27,660 nt of DNA from Bacillota bacterium (GTDB taxonomy: Bacteria; Bacillota; Clostridia; Acetivibrionales; DSM-1351). The notes below the pieces were generated by a model that saw only the letters and a list, made by a program, of their open reading frames with translations, searched no databases and was not told the DNA's origin. Below, one piece after another: positions 7,031-16,230 of the stretch. The DNA lies in NCBI GenBank assembly GCA_023391425.1, contig JAEWAX010000168.1, positions 1-27,660 on the forward strand, given 5' to 3'. A program made the translations under genes and the position numbers. How positions within the stretch are numbered: position 1 is the first letter of the stretch; each line of letters opens with the position of its first letter.

Positions 7031-10000
7031 ATGTTTGAACTGAACAATTTTGATTCTATAAAAATAGGATTAGCTTCTCCAGAAAAGATCAGAGAATGGT
7101 CAAAAGGCGAAGTAAAAAAGCCTGAAACAATAAATTATAGAACTTTGAAGCCTGAAAGGGATGGTTTATTCTGTGAAAGAATTTTCGGTCCTCAAAAGGA
7201 TTGGGAGTGTCATTGTGGTAAGTATAAAAGAATAAGATACAAGGGTATTGTCTGCGATAGATGTGGCGTTGAAGTTACTCGCTCAAAGGTAAGAAGAGAA
7301 AGAATGGGTCACATTGAACTCGCTGCACCAGTTTCTCATATATGGTATTTCAAAGGAATACCAAGTAGAATGGGTTTAATTTTAGATATGTCACCAAGAT
7401 CTCTAGAAAAGATTTTATATTTTGCGGCATATGTTGTTATTGACCCAGGCCAGACACCATTGTCAAAAAAGCAAGTACTAACTGAGAAAGAATATAGAGA
7501 TAGTGTTGAAAAGTTTGGACTTAGTTTTAAGGCAGCTATGGGAGCTGAGGCAGTAAAAGAGCTCCTTTTGGAATTGGATTTAGAGAGTCTTTCGAAGGAA
7601 CTAAGAAACGAATTGTTAGATTCTACTGGTCAAAAGAGAATCAGAGCTGTTAAGAGACTTGAGGTTGTTGAAGCATTTAGACTATCAGGAAACCATCCTG
7701 ATTGGATGATCCTAGATGTTGTACCTGTTATTCCTCCTGAGCTAAGGCCTATGGTACAGCTTGATGGAGGTAGATTCGCTACTTCAGATTTGAATGACCT
7801 ATATAGAAGGGTTATTAACAGAAATAACAGATTAAAAAGGCTTCTAGATTTAGGGGCTCCAGATATAATTGTTAGAAACGAAAAACGTATGCTTCAAGAA
7901 GCAGTTGATGCTTTGATTGATAATGGTAGAAGAGGACGTCCTGTTACTGGACCTGGAAATAGACCTCTGAAATCACTATCTGATATGCTCAAGGGTAAGC
8001 AAGGACGTTTCCGTCAGAACTTGTTGGGTAAGCGTGTTGACTACTCTGGACGTTCAGTTATTGTTGTTGGACCAAACCTTAAGATATTCCAATGTGGTTT
8101 ACCTAAGGAAATGGCACTTGAATTGTTTAAACCATTTGTTATGAAGAAGCTTGTAAATGATGGTTTAGCACACAATATAAAGAGTGCAAAGAGAATGGTT
8201 GAAAGAGTTAGAAATGAAGTATGGGATGTATTAGAGGAAGTAATTAAGGATCATCCAGTATTACTAAACCGTGCTCCTACACTTCATAGACTTGGTATAC
8301 AGGCATTTGAGCCTGTTTTGGTTGAAGGTAGAGCCTTGAAGCTTCACCCGCTAGTATGTTCAGCATATAATGCTGACTTCGATGGTGACCAGATGGCTGT
8401 TCACGTTCCATTGTCAGCTGAAGCACAGTCAGAAGCTAGATTTTTGATGTTATCAGCAAATAACCTACTAGCACCAAAAGATGGCAAGCCAATAACTGTT
8501 CCTACACAGGATATGGTTTTGGGTAGCTATTACTTGACAATTGAAAAACCAAACGAGCCTGGAGATGGAAAGATATTCTGTGACATGGATGAAGTTCTTA
8601 TGGCTTACAATGAAGGTGTTTTAGGACTTCATGCTCAGATACAGGTTCGAATTGAGAGAGAGATTGACGGAGTTAAACAGAAAAAGATTATTTCCTGTAC
8701 ACCAGGAAGACTTATTTTTAACGAAGCTATTCCTCAAGACTTAGGTTTTGTTGACAGAAGCGATAAGAGTAAGCTTTTTGACCTTGAGATTAACTTCATA
8801 GTTGGCAAAAAAGAACTTGGTAAGATTATTGACAAATGTATTAGAGTTCATGGTACTACTAAGACTGCTGTTATCTTGGATAAAATAAAAGAGTTGGGCT
8901 TTAAGTTCTCAACTAAAGGCGCTATTACAATTAGTGTATCAGATATGGTCGTTCCTGAAATAAAGAAGCAATATCTGGCTGAGACTGAAAGGACAATAGA
9001 CAATATTGTTAAACAGTTCAAGAGAGGTCTTATTTCAGATGAAGAAAGATATAATTCTGTAATAGCTACTTGGACTGAAACATCTGAAAATATTACTAAG
9101 GCTCTTATTGATAACCTGGATAGATTCAATCCTGTATTTATGATGTCACAGTCAGGAGCGAGAGGTAATATCAACCAAATTAAACAGCTGGCCGGTATGA
9201 GAGGTCTGATGGCTGATACATCTGGTAAAACAATTGAGATACCTATTAAGTCAAACTTCCGTGAAGGACTTAATGTTTTGGAATTCTTTATTTCATCTCA
9301 TGGAGCTAGAAAAGGTTTAGCAGATACAGCGCTTAGAACAGCTGACTCTGGTTATCTAACAAGACGTTTGGTTGATGTAAGTCAGGATGTTATTGTTCGA
9401 GAATTGGATTGTGGTACTAATAAGGGTATCGAGATAACGGATGTTAAGAGTGGTAGTGAAATAATTGAACCATTAGCTGAAAGACTTATTGGTAGGTATA
9501 CTACTGAAGACATATATGATCCTAATACAAACGAGTTGATTGTGTCTAAGGACGATGCTATGGATGAGCATATTGCCAATAGGATAGTTAAAGCTGGTTA
9601 TAAGAAAATGAGGATTAGGTCAGTATTAACATGTGAATCTAAAGTTGGTGTTTGTGCTAAATGCTATGGTCATAACCTTGCAAGTGGTGATGCTGTAAAT
9701 GTTGGTGAAGCTGTTGGTATTATTGCAGCACAGTCAATCGGCGAACCAGGTACACAGCTCACGATGAGAACCTTCCATACTGGTGGTGTTGCCGGTGATG
9801 ATATTACTCAAGGTCTACCTCGTATAGAGGAACTTTTTGAAGCGAGAAAACCAAAGGGCCTTGCAATAATATCAGAAATACCTGGTACAGTTAAGTTATC
9901 CGACTCTAAGAAAAAGAGAGAGGTTATCATAACTGCTGAGGATGGAGAGACTAAGTCATATCTGATACCTTATGGATCAAGAATTAAGGTTTTTGATGAT

Positions 10001-10528
10001 GACGTGGTTGAAGCTGGTGATGAATTAACAGAGGGTTCTGTAAATCCTCATGATATCTTGAAAATTAAAGGCCTTAAGGGAGTTCAGGAATATCTTTTAC
10101 AGCAAGTTCAGACAGTTTACAGAATGCAGGGTGTTGATATCAACGATAAGCATATAGAAGTAATTGTTAGACAGATGATGAGAAAAGTTAAGATTGAGGA
10201 TTGTGGTGATACTAGCTTATTGCCAGGTGGTTTGGTTGATATGCTTGAGTTCGCATCAGAAAATGAAAAGGCTATTGAAGCTGGTTTAGCACCTGCTACT
10301 GGAGAGCGTACTCTTCTAGGTATTACTAAGGCTTCACTTGCTACTGATTCCTTCTTATCAGCTGCATCCTTCCAAGAGACAACTAGAGTTCTCACAGAAG
10401 CTGCTATCAAGGGTAAGACTGATCCTCTGGTTGGTTTAAAGGAAAATGTCATCATTGGTAAACTTATTCCAGCAGGTACTGGTATGAGTAGATATAAAGA
10501 TATTAGTATCAGTAATGTTATTGAATGA
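7031..10528 (+). CDS. rpoC: RNA polymerase beta' subunit
   Basis: Largest core subunit, holding the catalytic magnesium. The product has 1165 residues. The N-terminal zinc-binding domain has Cys60, Cys62, Cys75 and Cys78. The active-site NADFDGD lies at residues 447-453, with Asp449, Asp451 and Asp453 as metal ligands. The second zinc site is Cys794, Cys868, Cys875 and Cys878. The trigger-loop region GEPGTQLTMRTFHTGG is intact. The length fits Firmicutes, which lack the large insert seen in E. coli (1407 residues). The ribosome binding site AAGGGAGGGAG overlaps the rpoB stop, so the two genes are translationally close. A strong hairpin follows. Identification is certain. Confidence 0.99.
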   Translation: MFELNNFDSIKIGLASPEKIREWSKGEVKKPETINYRTLKPERDGLFCERIFGPQKDWECHCGKYKRIRYKGIVCDRCGVEVTRSKVRRERMGHIELAAPVSHIWYFKGIPSRMGLILDMSPRSLEKILYFAAYVVIDPGQTPLSKKQVLTEKEYRDSVEKFGLSFKAAMGAEAVKELLLELDLESLSKELRNELLDSTGQKRIRAVKRLEVVEAFRLSGNHPDWMILDVVPVIPPELRPMVQLDGGRFATSDLNDLYRRVINRNNRLKRLLDLGAPDIIVRNEKRMLQEAVDALIDNGRRGRPVTGPGNRPLKSLSDMLKGKQGRFRQNLLGKRVDYSGRSVIVVGPNLKIFQCGLPKEMALELFKPFVMKKLVNDGLAHNIKSAKRMVERVRNEVWDVLEEVIKDHPVLLNRAPTLHRLGIQAFEPVLVEGRALKLHPLVCSAYNADFDGDQMAVHVPLSAEAQSEARFLMLSANNLLAPKDGKPITVPTQDMVLGSYYLTIEKPNEPGDGKIFCDMDEVLMAYNEGVLGLHAQIQVRIEREIDGVKQKKIISCTPGRLIFNEAIPQDLGFVDRSDKSKLFDLEINFIVGKKELGKIIDKCIRVHGTTKTAVILDKIKELGFKFSTKGAITISVSDMVVPEIKKQYLAETERTIDNIVKQFKRGLISDEERYNSVIATWTETSENITKALIDNLDRFNPVFMMSQSGARGNINQIKQLAGMRGLMADTSGKTIEIPIKSNFREGLNVLEFFISSHGARKGLADTALRTADSGYLTRRLVDVSQDVIVRELDCGTNKGIEITDVKSGSEIIEPLAERLIGRYTTEDIYDPNTNELIVSKDDAMDEHIANRIVKAGYKKMRIRSVLTCESKVGVCAKCYGHNLASGDAVNVGEAVGIIAAQSIGEPGTQLTMRTFHTGGVAGDDITQGLPRIEELFEARKPKGLAIISEIPGTVKLSDSKKKREVIITAEDGETKSYLIPYGSRIKVFDDDVVEAGDELTEGSVNPHDILKIKGLKGVQEYLLQQVQTVYRMQGVDINDKHIEVIVRQMMRKVKIEDCGDTSLLPGGLVDMLEFASENEKAIEAGLAPATGERTLLGITKASLATDSFLSAASFQETTRVLTEAAIKGKTDPLVGLKENVIIGKLIPAGTGMSRYKDISISNVIE

Positions 10529-10551
10529 TTAACTTAAAAAGATTATTAATG

Positions 10552-10602
10552 TGATGATAATTAAAGCGACCATGTTGATATGGTCGCTTTAATTTATCAT
10601 CA
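10552..10602. terminator. Long hairpin terminator after rpoC
   Basis: ATTAAAGCGACCAT pairs perfectly with ATGGTCGCTTTAAT around a 6-base loop (10574-10579). The stem extends outward through TGATGAT/ATCATCA with one bulged base, about 22 pairs in all. The T-run is interrupted (CTTTAATTT, then TTTTTT at 10613-10618), so the hairpin may act partly as an mRNA 3' end stabiliser. Confidence 0.75.
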
Positions 10603-10701
10603 TATGATTGAGTTTTTTATTGGATGACTGTAATTCATAAGCTATAGCTAGCAAACTCTATTACAACCATAATATTAGGTATTAATGAAAATTCTGTATG
10701 C

Positions 10702-10731
10702 TTGACAAGAGCTGTAATTGAGTGATAAAAT
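10702..10731 (+). promoter_or_regulatory. Promoter of the str operon
   Basis: TTGACA (10702-10707), an 18-base spacer and TAAAAT (10726-10731), with TG one base before the -10 box. Initiation near 10738 gives a ~100-base leader to the L7Ae-like gene. The leader carries a run of eight T (near 10755), but I find no convincing hairpin before it. Confidence 0.7.
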
Positions 10732-10836
10732 AGTTCAGTGCATTGAATTTGTGCTTTTTTTTGTGCGCATATTTCGATTACAAGATAAGTTCTCTAACGT
10801 TGTACCTGAGATTAATGGTAAATTGGAGGAAGTAAA

Positions 10837-11079
10837 TTGTTGGATGATCTTAAACACTATAAAAAAGCAGTTGGAGTAAAACAATCAACGAAGGCAGTAG
10901 AAGGTGGTTTAGCTGCAAGTGTACTCATTGCGAAGGACTGTGAGCAAAGAGTGGTAAAAAGTATTATTGAGCTTTGTGAAAAACAGCATGTACCCATAAC
11001 ATATGTAGACTCCATGAAACTACTGGGGAAGGCATGTGGTATTGACGTTGAAGCTGCCGTTGCATGTATCCTAAAATAA
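10837..11079 (+). CDS. L7Ae-like K-turn RNA-binding protein (YbxF/RplGB type)
   Basis: Small RNA-binding protein of the L7Ae/L30e family; its Bacillus relatives bind kink-turn RNA. The product has 80 residues, close to the family's usual ~82. The seen features are an N-terminal helix with Lys-rich turns (VKQSTKAVEGGLAASVLIAKDC), then a CEKQHVPITYV strand/helix and a C-terminal LGKACGIDVEAAVACI, all matching the family pattern. The TTG at 10837 follows TTGGAGGA by a suitable distance; the next codon is also TTG and could serve instead. Its place as the first gene of the str operon, just before rpsL, is the standard Firmicutes arrangement and supports the call. The exact cellular RNA target is not known from the sequence. 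Confidence 0.93.
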   Translation: MLDDLKHYKKAVGVKQSTKAVEGGLAASVLIAKDCEQRVVKSIIELCEKQHVPITYVDSMKLLGKACGIDVEAAVACILK

Positions 11080-11182
11080 GTGACATGCTTATTAAATAGC
11101 TTATATTTATTTGTTCCCTAATATTTTTTTGTAGGGGATATATATAAAATATATAATAGTTTCCTTGAAAGGAGGTGTACTA

Positions 11183-11611
11183 ATGCCAACATTTAATCAG
11201 CTGGTTAGAAAGGGCAGAGAGGTTATCGAAAAGAAATCAACTGCTCCAGCTCTCCAGAAGGGATTTAACTCAAAGAAGAAAAAGGCAACAGATCTTAATA
11301 GCCCTCAAAAGAGAGGTGTTTGTACTGTTGTAAAGACTTCAACACCAAAAAAACCAAACTCAGCACTACGTAAAGTAGCAAGGGTTCGTCTTACAAATGG
11401 TATAGAAGTAACTGCTTATATTCCTGGAATAGGTCATAACCTACAGGAGCATAGTGTTGTTCTTATCAGAGGTGGAAGAGTTAAAGACTTACCTGGTGTA
11501 AGGTACCATATTATTAGAGGTACTCTTGACACTGCCGGAGTTGCCAAGAGAATGCAGGGCCGTTCAAAATACGGAGCTAAGCGTCCTAAGGCAGGTGCCG
11601 CTAAAAAGTAA
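11183..11611 (+). CDS. rpsL: 30S ribosomal protein S12
   Basis: Decoding-centre protein that controls accuracy and is the classic streptomycin-resistance locus. The product has 142 residues, the longer Gram-positive form with an extra Lys-rich stretch at about 28-36. The conserved KKPNSALRKVARVRL (about 56-70) and GGRVKDLPGVRYH are both present with the lysines equivalent to E. coli Lys42 and Lys87, so this is a streptomycin-sensitive-type sequence. The ATG at 11183 gives the standard MPTFNQLVRKGR start with AAAGGAGGTG upstream; the frame is open a further 18 bases, but that part is the ribosome binding site. The gap before it contains CCCTA and TAGGG, which can form a weak hairpin around a T-run. 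Confidence 0.98.
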   Translation: MPTFNQLVRKGREVIEKKSTAPALQKGFNSKKKKATDLNSPQKRGVCTVVKTSTPKKPNSALRKVARVRLTNGIEVTAYIPGIGHNLQEHSVVLIRGGRVKDLPGVRYHIIRGTLDTAGVAKRMQGRSKYGAKRPKAGAAKK

Positions 11612-11726
11612 TACCACAGCGTGCTGACAATTTAAAATGTTAGGTGCTTAGTACGTGATTATATATATTTTGTATAAGAGAAGATAGGTTTTTAAATATT
11701 GATCTATTGTCTGTTAAACTATTAAG

Positions 11727-11803
11727 GTATATTAATGTACTTGCACTGACGACGGTTTAAACCACGAGTACCTGTGATACATTGAGTGAGTATGCTCATT
11801 CAA
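11727..11803 (+). promoter_or_regulatory. Structured rpsL-rpsG spacer, possible S7 control site
   Basis: The 220-base gap before rpsG ends in two hairpins. GTACTTG (11737-11743) pairs with CGAGTAC (11765-11771), with an outer GTAT/ATAC extension and an inner GGTTTAAACC. TTGAGTGAG (11782-11790) pairs with CTCATTCAA (11795-11803). The second lies about 15 bases before the ribosome binding site of rpsG. In E. coli, S7 represses translation by binding the rpsL-rpsG junction. A similar role here is inference from position; the 5' part (11612-11720) shows nothing I can support. Confidence 0.5.
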
Positions 11804-11831
11804 AATGTTATCATAAAAGGAGGGAAGTAAA

Positions 11832-12302
11832 GTGCCAAGAAAAGGTCATATATCAAAAAGAGATGTTTTAGCTGATCCAATATACGGAAGCAAAACAGTT
11901 ACAAAACTAATAAACAATATAATGTATGATGGAAAGAAAGGTATATCACAGCAAATATGCTATGATGCCTTCGATATCATTAAAGAGAAGACTGGTAGAG
12001 AGCCTCTAGAGGTTTTTGAAGAAGCTATGGCAAACATTATGCCAGTACTTGAAGTAAAAGCAAGAAGAGTTGGTGGAGCAACATACCAAGTTCCTATGGA
12101 AGTTAGACCTGACAGAAGACAAGCTTTAGGATTAAGATGGCTTGTTGATTACTCTCGCAAAAGAGGCGAGCGTACTATGAAGGAAAGACTTGCAGGTGAG
12201 TTGCTAGATGCTATCAATAATATGGGTGGAGCTTATAAGAAGAAAGAAGATACTCATAAGATGGCTGAAGCTAACAGAGCATTTGCTCATTATAGGTGGT
12301 AA
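11832..12302 (+). CDS. rpsG: 30S ribosomal protein S7
   Basis: Primary assembly protein of the 30S head, contacting the 3' domain of 16S rRNA near the E site. The 156 residues match the family. The N-terminus PRKGHISKRDVLADPIYGSKTVTKLINNIM, the rRNA-binding stretch VRRVGGATYQVPMEVR-like (here ARRVGGATYQVPMEVRPDRR, about residues 77-96) and the C-terminal KREDTHKMAEANRAFAHYRW-like ending are all present. The start is GTG at 11832, with AAAGGAGGGAAG upstream. It is followed by fusA after about 105 bases in which I see no clear signal. Identification is certain. Confidence 0.98.
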   Translation: MPRKGHISKRDVLADPIYGSKTVTKLINNIMYDGKKGISQQICYDAFDIIKEKTGREPLEVFEEAMANIMPVLEVKARRVGGATYQVPMEVRPDRRQALGLRWLVDYSRKRGERTMKERLAGELLDAINNMGGAYKKKEDTHKMAEANRAFAHYRW

Positions 12303-12407
12303 TATAAGCTTCTCTAGTAAAATTGAGATTTGCTTATATGTATCAATTTACAATTATTGAAGAATTGGTTATTAATCAATTTGGACTATCGTGAAAGGAG
12401 GGTAATC

Positions 12408-14483
12408 ATGCCCAGGCAATTTGACTTACAACATACAAGAAACATAGGTATAATGGCTCATATAGATGCAGGTAAAACTACAACAACAGAGCGTATACTG
12501 TTTTATACAGGTAAGACTCATAAGATCGGCGAAGTTCATGAAGGTGCTGCTACTATGGACTGGATGGAGCAGGAGCAGGAGAGAGGAATAACAATCACTT
12601 CAGCTGCTACTACAGCACAGTGGAAAGGTATCAGAATAAATATTATTGACACGCCGGGGCACGTTGACTTCACTGTTGAGGTTGAAAGATCTCTTCGTGT
12701 ACTCGATGGTTCAGTAACAGTTTTCTGTGCTAAGGGTGGTGTTGAACCCCAGTCTGAAACAGTTTGGAGACAGGCTGATAAGTATGGAGTTCCACGTATG
12801 GCATATGTAAATAAAATGGATATTATGGGAGCTGATTTTTACAATGTAATCGCTATGATGAAAGATAGATTACAGTGTAATGCAGTGCCAATTCAATTAC
12901 CAATAGGTAGTGAAGAAAACTTCAAAGGTATGGTTGATTTGGTTGCTATGACAGCGCATATTTTCAAAGATGATTTAGGTCAAGATATTGAAGAAATCGC
13001 TATCCCTGACGACATGAAAGATGTTGTTGAAAAGTATCGTAATTTATTATTAGAATCAGTTGCTGAACAAGATGAAGAAATGATGATGAAGTATCTCGAA
13101 GGTGAGGAACTCACTGAAGAGGAAATAAAGACGGGTATCAGAGCTGCAACAATTGGATTGAAAATGGTTCCCGTAGTTTGTGGTTCATCATATAAAAACA
13201 AAGGTGTACAACAGATGCTTGATGCCGTTGTTGACTTCATGCCATCACCTGTAGATGTACCTGCTATTAAGGGTATAGCTATGGATGGTGAAGATGAGAT
13301 AGAAAGACCAGCAGATGATGAGGGTCCATTCTCGGCGCTTGCGTTCAAGATTATGACTGACCCATATGTTGGTAAGCTCTGTTTCTTTAGAGTTTATTCA
13401 GGAACATTGAACTCAGGTTCATATGTTCTTAATTCTACAAAGAATAAGAGAGAAAGAATCGGAAGAATTCTTCAAATGCATGCAAATCATAGAGAAGAGA
13501 TACAGATTGTATATTCAGGAGATATTGCTGCTGCTGTTGGTCTTAAGGATACAACAACAGGTGATACACTTTGTGATGAAAGCAGTCCTGTAATACTTGA
13601 ATCAATGGAATTCCCAGAGCCTGTTATCGAGGTTGCAATTGAACCTAAGACAAAAGCAGGACAGGAAAAAATGGGTATTGCATTAGCAAAACTTGCAGAA
13701 GAAGATCCAACATTTAGAGTTCATACTGATCAAGAAACTGGTCAAACCATTATTGGTGGTATGGGTGAACTTCATCTTGATATCATCGTTGATAGAATGA
13801 TGAGAGAATTCAAGGTTGAGGCTAATGTTGGTAATCCACAAGTTTCTTACAAGGAGACTATCCGTAAAGCTGTTAGATCTGAAATGAAATATGCAAGACA
13901 GTCTGGTGGTAAAGGTCAATATGGACATTGTGTTATCGATATTGAACCAAGAGAACCAGGTGCAGGCTACGAATTCGTTAACAAAATCGTTGGTGGTGCT
14001 ATTCCTAAGGAATTCATTCCTCCAATTGATGCAGGTATACAAGAAGCTATGAAAGCTGGTGTACTTGGCGGATATAATGTAGTTGACGTTAAAATAACTC
14101 TTGTTGATGGATCATATCATGAAGTTGACTCATCAGAAATGGCATTTAAGATTGCCGGCTCAATGGCATTCAAGGATGGATGTAGGAAAGCAAATCCAGT
14201 TCTCCTTGAACCTATAATGAAAGTTGACGTTAGCGTTCCTGAGGAATACATGGGAGACGTTATGGGTGGACTTAACTCAAGAAGAGGACGTATTGAAGGT
14301 ATGGAAGCACGTGGCGGAGCTCAGAATATCAGAGCATTAGTACCACTATCTGAAATGTTTGGATATGCTACTGCACTTCGTTCTTCAACACAGGGTAGAG
14401 GAACTTTCTCAATGCAGACAAGTCACTTCGAAGAAGTGCCTAAGAGCATTCAGGAAAAGGTTCTAGCTGGTAAGGGTGAATAA
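12408..14483 (+). CDS. fusA: Elongation factor G
   Basis: Translational GTPase that drives translocation and, with ribosome recycling factor, subunit splitting. The product has 691 residues. The ATG at 12408 follows AAAGGAGGG and gives the standard MPRQFDLQHTRNIGIMAHIDAGKTTT; the frame is open back to 12330, but that segment is not conserved. The G motifs are the P-loop AHIDAGKT (residues 17-24), the switch region RGITITSAA, DTPGHVDF and NKMD. Domain IV contains YKETIRKAV and the C-terminal domain V GRGTFSMQTSHFEEVP. All domains I-V are represented, so this is full length and housekeeping rather than a TetM-like relative. It belongs to the str operon between rpsG and tuf. Confidence 0.98.
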   Translation: MPRQFDLQHTRNIGIMAHIDAGKTTTTERILFYTGKTHKIGEVHEGAATMDWMEQEQERGITITSAATTAQWKGIRINIIDTPGHVDFTVEVERSLRVLDGSVTVFCAKGGVEPQSETVWRQADKYGVPRMAYVNKMDIMGADFYNVIAMMKDRLQCNAVPIQLPIGSEENFKGMVDLVAMTAHIFKDDLGQDIEEIAIPDDMKDVVEKYRNLLLESVAEQDEEMMMKYLEGEELTEEEIKTGIRAATIGLKMVPVVCGSSYKNKGVQQMLDAVVDFMPSPVDVPAIKGIAMDGEDEIERPADDEGPFSALAFKIMTDPYVGKLCFFRVYSGTLNSGSYVLNSTKNKRERIGRILQMHANHREEIQIVYSGDIAAAVGLKDTTTGDTLCDESSPVILESMEFPEPVIEVAIEPKTKAGQEKMGIALAKLAEEDPTFRVHTDQETGQTIIGGMGELHLDIIVDRMMREFKVEANVGNPQVSYKETIRKAVRSEMKYARQSGGKGQYGHCVIDIEPREPGAGYEFVNKIVGGAIPKEFIPPIDAGIQEAMKAGVLGGYNVVDVKITLVDGSYHEVDSSEMAFKIAGSMAFKDGCRKANPVLLEPIMKVDVSVPEEYMGDVMGGLNSRRGRIEGMEARGGAQNIRALVPLSEMFGYATALRSSTQGRGTFSMQTSHFEEVPKSIQEKVLAGKGE

Positions 14484-14497
14484 GCAAATGTTAATCG

Positions 14498-14618
14498 CAA
14501 GAGCATAAGCTCTTGTTAAGGACAAGTAAATAGTAAAACCCAATTTTGAAGTTTAAAACTGATTTATTATTTACTTTCCCTTTATAAACCAAAAACCTAT
14601 TAAGTAGCGCAATGCGCT
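14498..14618 (+). promoter_or_regulatory. Three hairpins in the fusA-tuf spacer
   Basis: CAAGAGC (14498-14504) pairs with GCTCTTG (14509-14515) around ATAA. AAGTAAATAGTAAA (14524-14537) pairs with TTTATTATTTACTT (14563-14576), 14 pairs with one G-U. AGCGC (14606-14610) pairs with GCGCT (14614-14618), a few bases before the tuf ribosome binding site. None carries a proper T-run, so I do not call a terminator. They could set the differing stability of fusA and tuf mRNA or mark a processing site. Confidence 0.45.
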
Positions 14619-14641
14619 TTAATGAAAGGATGGAATTTAAA

Positions 14642-15844
14642 ATGGCAAAGGCTAAATACGAAAGAACTAAACCGCACGTAAATATTGGAACAATTGGTCA
14701 CGTTGACCATGGTAAGACTTCTCTAACTGCTGCTATCACTAAGGTATTAAGTTTTCTTGGAAGAGCAGAAGTTAAAGACTACGGTGCTATCGACTCTGCT
14801 CCAGAGGAAAGAGAAAGAGGTATCACAATCAATACAGCTCACGTTGAGTACGAGACTGAGACTAGACACTATGCTCACGTTGACTGCCCAGGCCATGCCG
14901 ACTATGTTAAGAACATGATCACTGGTGCTGCTCAGATGGATGGAGCTATACTAGTTGTTTCTGCTGCTGATGGCCCAATGCCTCAGACAAGAGAACATAT
15001 TCTTCTTGCTGGACAGGTTGGTGTTCCTTATATAGTAGTATTCTTAAACAAATGTGATATGGTTGATGATGAAGAACTTATCGAATTAGTTGAAATGGAA
15101 GTTAGAGAACTATTAAATTCATATGACTTCCCAGGCGATGATACTCCAATAGTTAGAGGATCAGCACTTGTAGCATTGGAATGTACTTCAAAGGATCCTA
15201 ACGCTCCTGAATATGCTCCAATTCTTAAACTTATGGATGAAGTTGATAAATATATCCCAACTCCTGAAAGAGCAACTGACAAGACTTTCTTAATGCCTGT
15301 AGAGGATGTTTTCTCAATCACAGGTCGTGGTACTGTTGCTACTGGTAGAGTTGAAAGTGGTGTTGTTAAAGTTGGAGATGAAGTTGAAATCGTTGGTTTG
15401 ATGGAAGCTCCAAGAAAAACTGTTGTAACTGGTGTTGAAATGTTTAGAAAACTTCTTGATCAGGCACAAGCTGGTGATAACATCGGTGCTCTTTTAAGAG
15501 GTATTCAGAGAACTGATATCGAAAGAGGACAAGTTCTTGCTAAACCAGGATCAATCAAACCTCACACTTATTATGAAGGTCAAGTATACGTTTTAACTCA
15601 AGCAGAAGGTGGAAGACATAAGCCATTCTTCAATGGTTACAGACCACAGTTCTATTTCAGAACTACTGACGTTACAGGTGTTATTGAGATTCCAGAAGGA
15701 ACTGAAATGGTTATGCCTGGAGACCACATCACAATGAAAGTTAAGTTAATCACTCCTATCGCTATGGCTGAAGGACTTAAGTTCGCTATTCGTGAAGGTG
15801 GAAGAACAGTTGGTGCTGGTAACGTTTCAAAGGTTATTGAATAA
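14642..15844 (+). CDS. tuf: Elongation factor Tu
   Basis: Delivers aminoacyl-tRNA to the ribosome with GTP hydrolysis. The product has 400 residues. The ATG at 14642 follows AAAGGATGG and gives MAKAKYERTKPHVNIGTIGHVDHGKT, with the P-loop GHVDHGKT at residues 19-26. DCPGHADYVKNMITGAAQMDGAILVVSA and NKCDMVDD complete the G domain. Domain 2 (RGTVATGRVESG) and domain 3 (RPQFYFRTTDVTG, then GGRTVGAGNVSKVIE at the end) are intact. The open frame extends 30 bases upstream, but that part overlaps the hairpin and ribosome binding site. It is the last gene of the str operon. Whether a second tuf copy exists elsewhere cannot be told from this window. Confidence 0.99.
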   Translation: MAKAKYERTKPHVNIGTIGHVDHGKTSLTAAITKVLSFLGRAEVKDYGAIDSAPEERERGITINTAHVEYETETRHYAHVDCPGHADYVKNMITGAAQMDGAILVVSAADGPMPQTREHILLAGQVGVPYIVVFLNKCDMVDDEELIELVEMEVRELLNSYDFPGDDTPIVRGSALVALECTSKDPNAPEYAPILKLMDEVDKYIPTPERATDKTFLMPVEDVFSITGRGTVATGRVESGVVKVGDEVEIVGLMEAPRKTVVTGVEMFRKLLDQAQAGDNIGALLRGIQRTDIERGQVLAKPGSIKPHTYYEGQVYVLTQAEGGRHKPFFNGYRPQFYFRTTDVTGVIEIPEGTEMVMPGDHITMKVKLITPIAMAEGLKFAIREGGRTVGAGNVSKVIE

Positions 15845-15878
15845 TATTAGCATTATGGTAGTAAGGAGAACTAGACTT

Positions 15879-15896
15879 GTGCCAAAGCTTTGGCAC
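15879..15896. repeat. 18-bp perfect palindrome after tuf
   Basis: GTGCCAAAGCTTTGGCAC is its own reverse complement and lies 35 bases after the tuf stop, before the main terminator. As RNA it would give a short-loop hairpin with no T-run. It may protect the 3' end of the mRNA or be a protein site; nothing in the sequence decides. Confidence 0.5.
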
Positions 15897-15933
15897 TGGC
15901 AGAAGCCTTAGTTGCACTTGTTACTTGAAAAGT

Positions 15934-15968
15934 AAAAGAGGAATCGATGAAAATCGATTCCTCTTTTT
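15934..15968. terminator. Intrinsic terminator of the str operon
   Basis: AAAAGAGGAATCGAT (15934-15948) pairs perfectly with ATCGATTCCTCTTTT (15953-15967) around a GAAA tetraloop and ends in TTTTT. This is a textbook intrinsic terminator; the A-run on the left makes it potentially active in both directions. Confidence 0.95.
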
Positions 15969-16082
15969 GATTCTATTTGTCCACGATTAGTACGAAGTTT
16001 GTAATAAGTTTGAAATTTAACACAATTATCAAAAAAAATTGAACAATATAGGTACAAAATAAGTAAATAAATCTTATCTGAA

Positions 16083-16201
16083 CTTATACTTTTTAACTAA
16101 TAGTGATAGAATATATCAAGTACAATATATTTAATTCTCAAATTTATTTACTATGTTTAAATTCAAGGAATTAGGGTATAAAGCAAAAGTATGATTATAA
16201 T
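16083..16201 (+). promoter_or_regulatory. Candidate promoters before fprA
   Basis: The AT-rich gap 15970-16230 holds two possible starts for fprA. One is CTTATA (16083-16088), 18 bases, then TAGAAT (16107-16112) with TG one base upstream. The other is a perfect TATAAT (16196-16201) only 30 bases before the gene, but with a poor -35. I cannot choose between them. I see no other feature in this gap. Confidence 0.35.
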
Positions 16202-16230
16202 AATGTATTAGTTGAAAGGATGGTAATGAG

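Noticed and set aside
12330..12407. Longer N-terminus for EF-G.
   Set aside because: Not conserved; the ATG at 12408 follows AAAGGAGGG and gives the family start.
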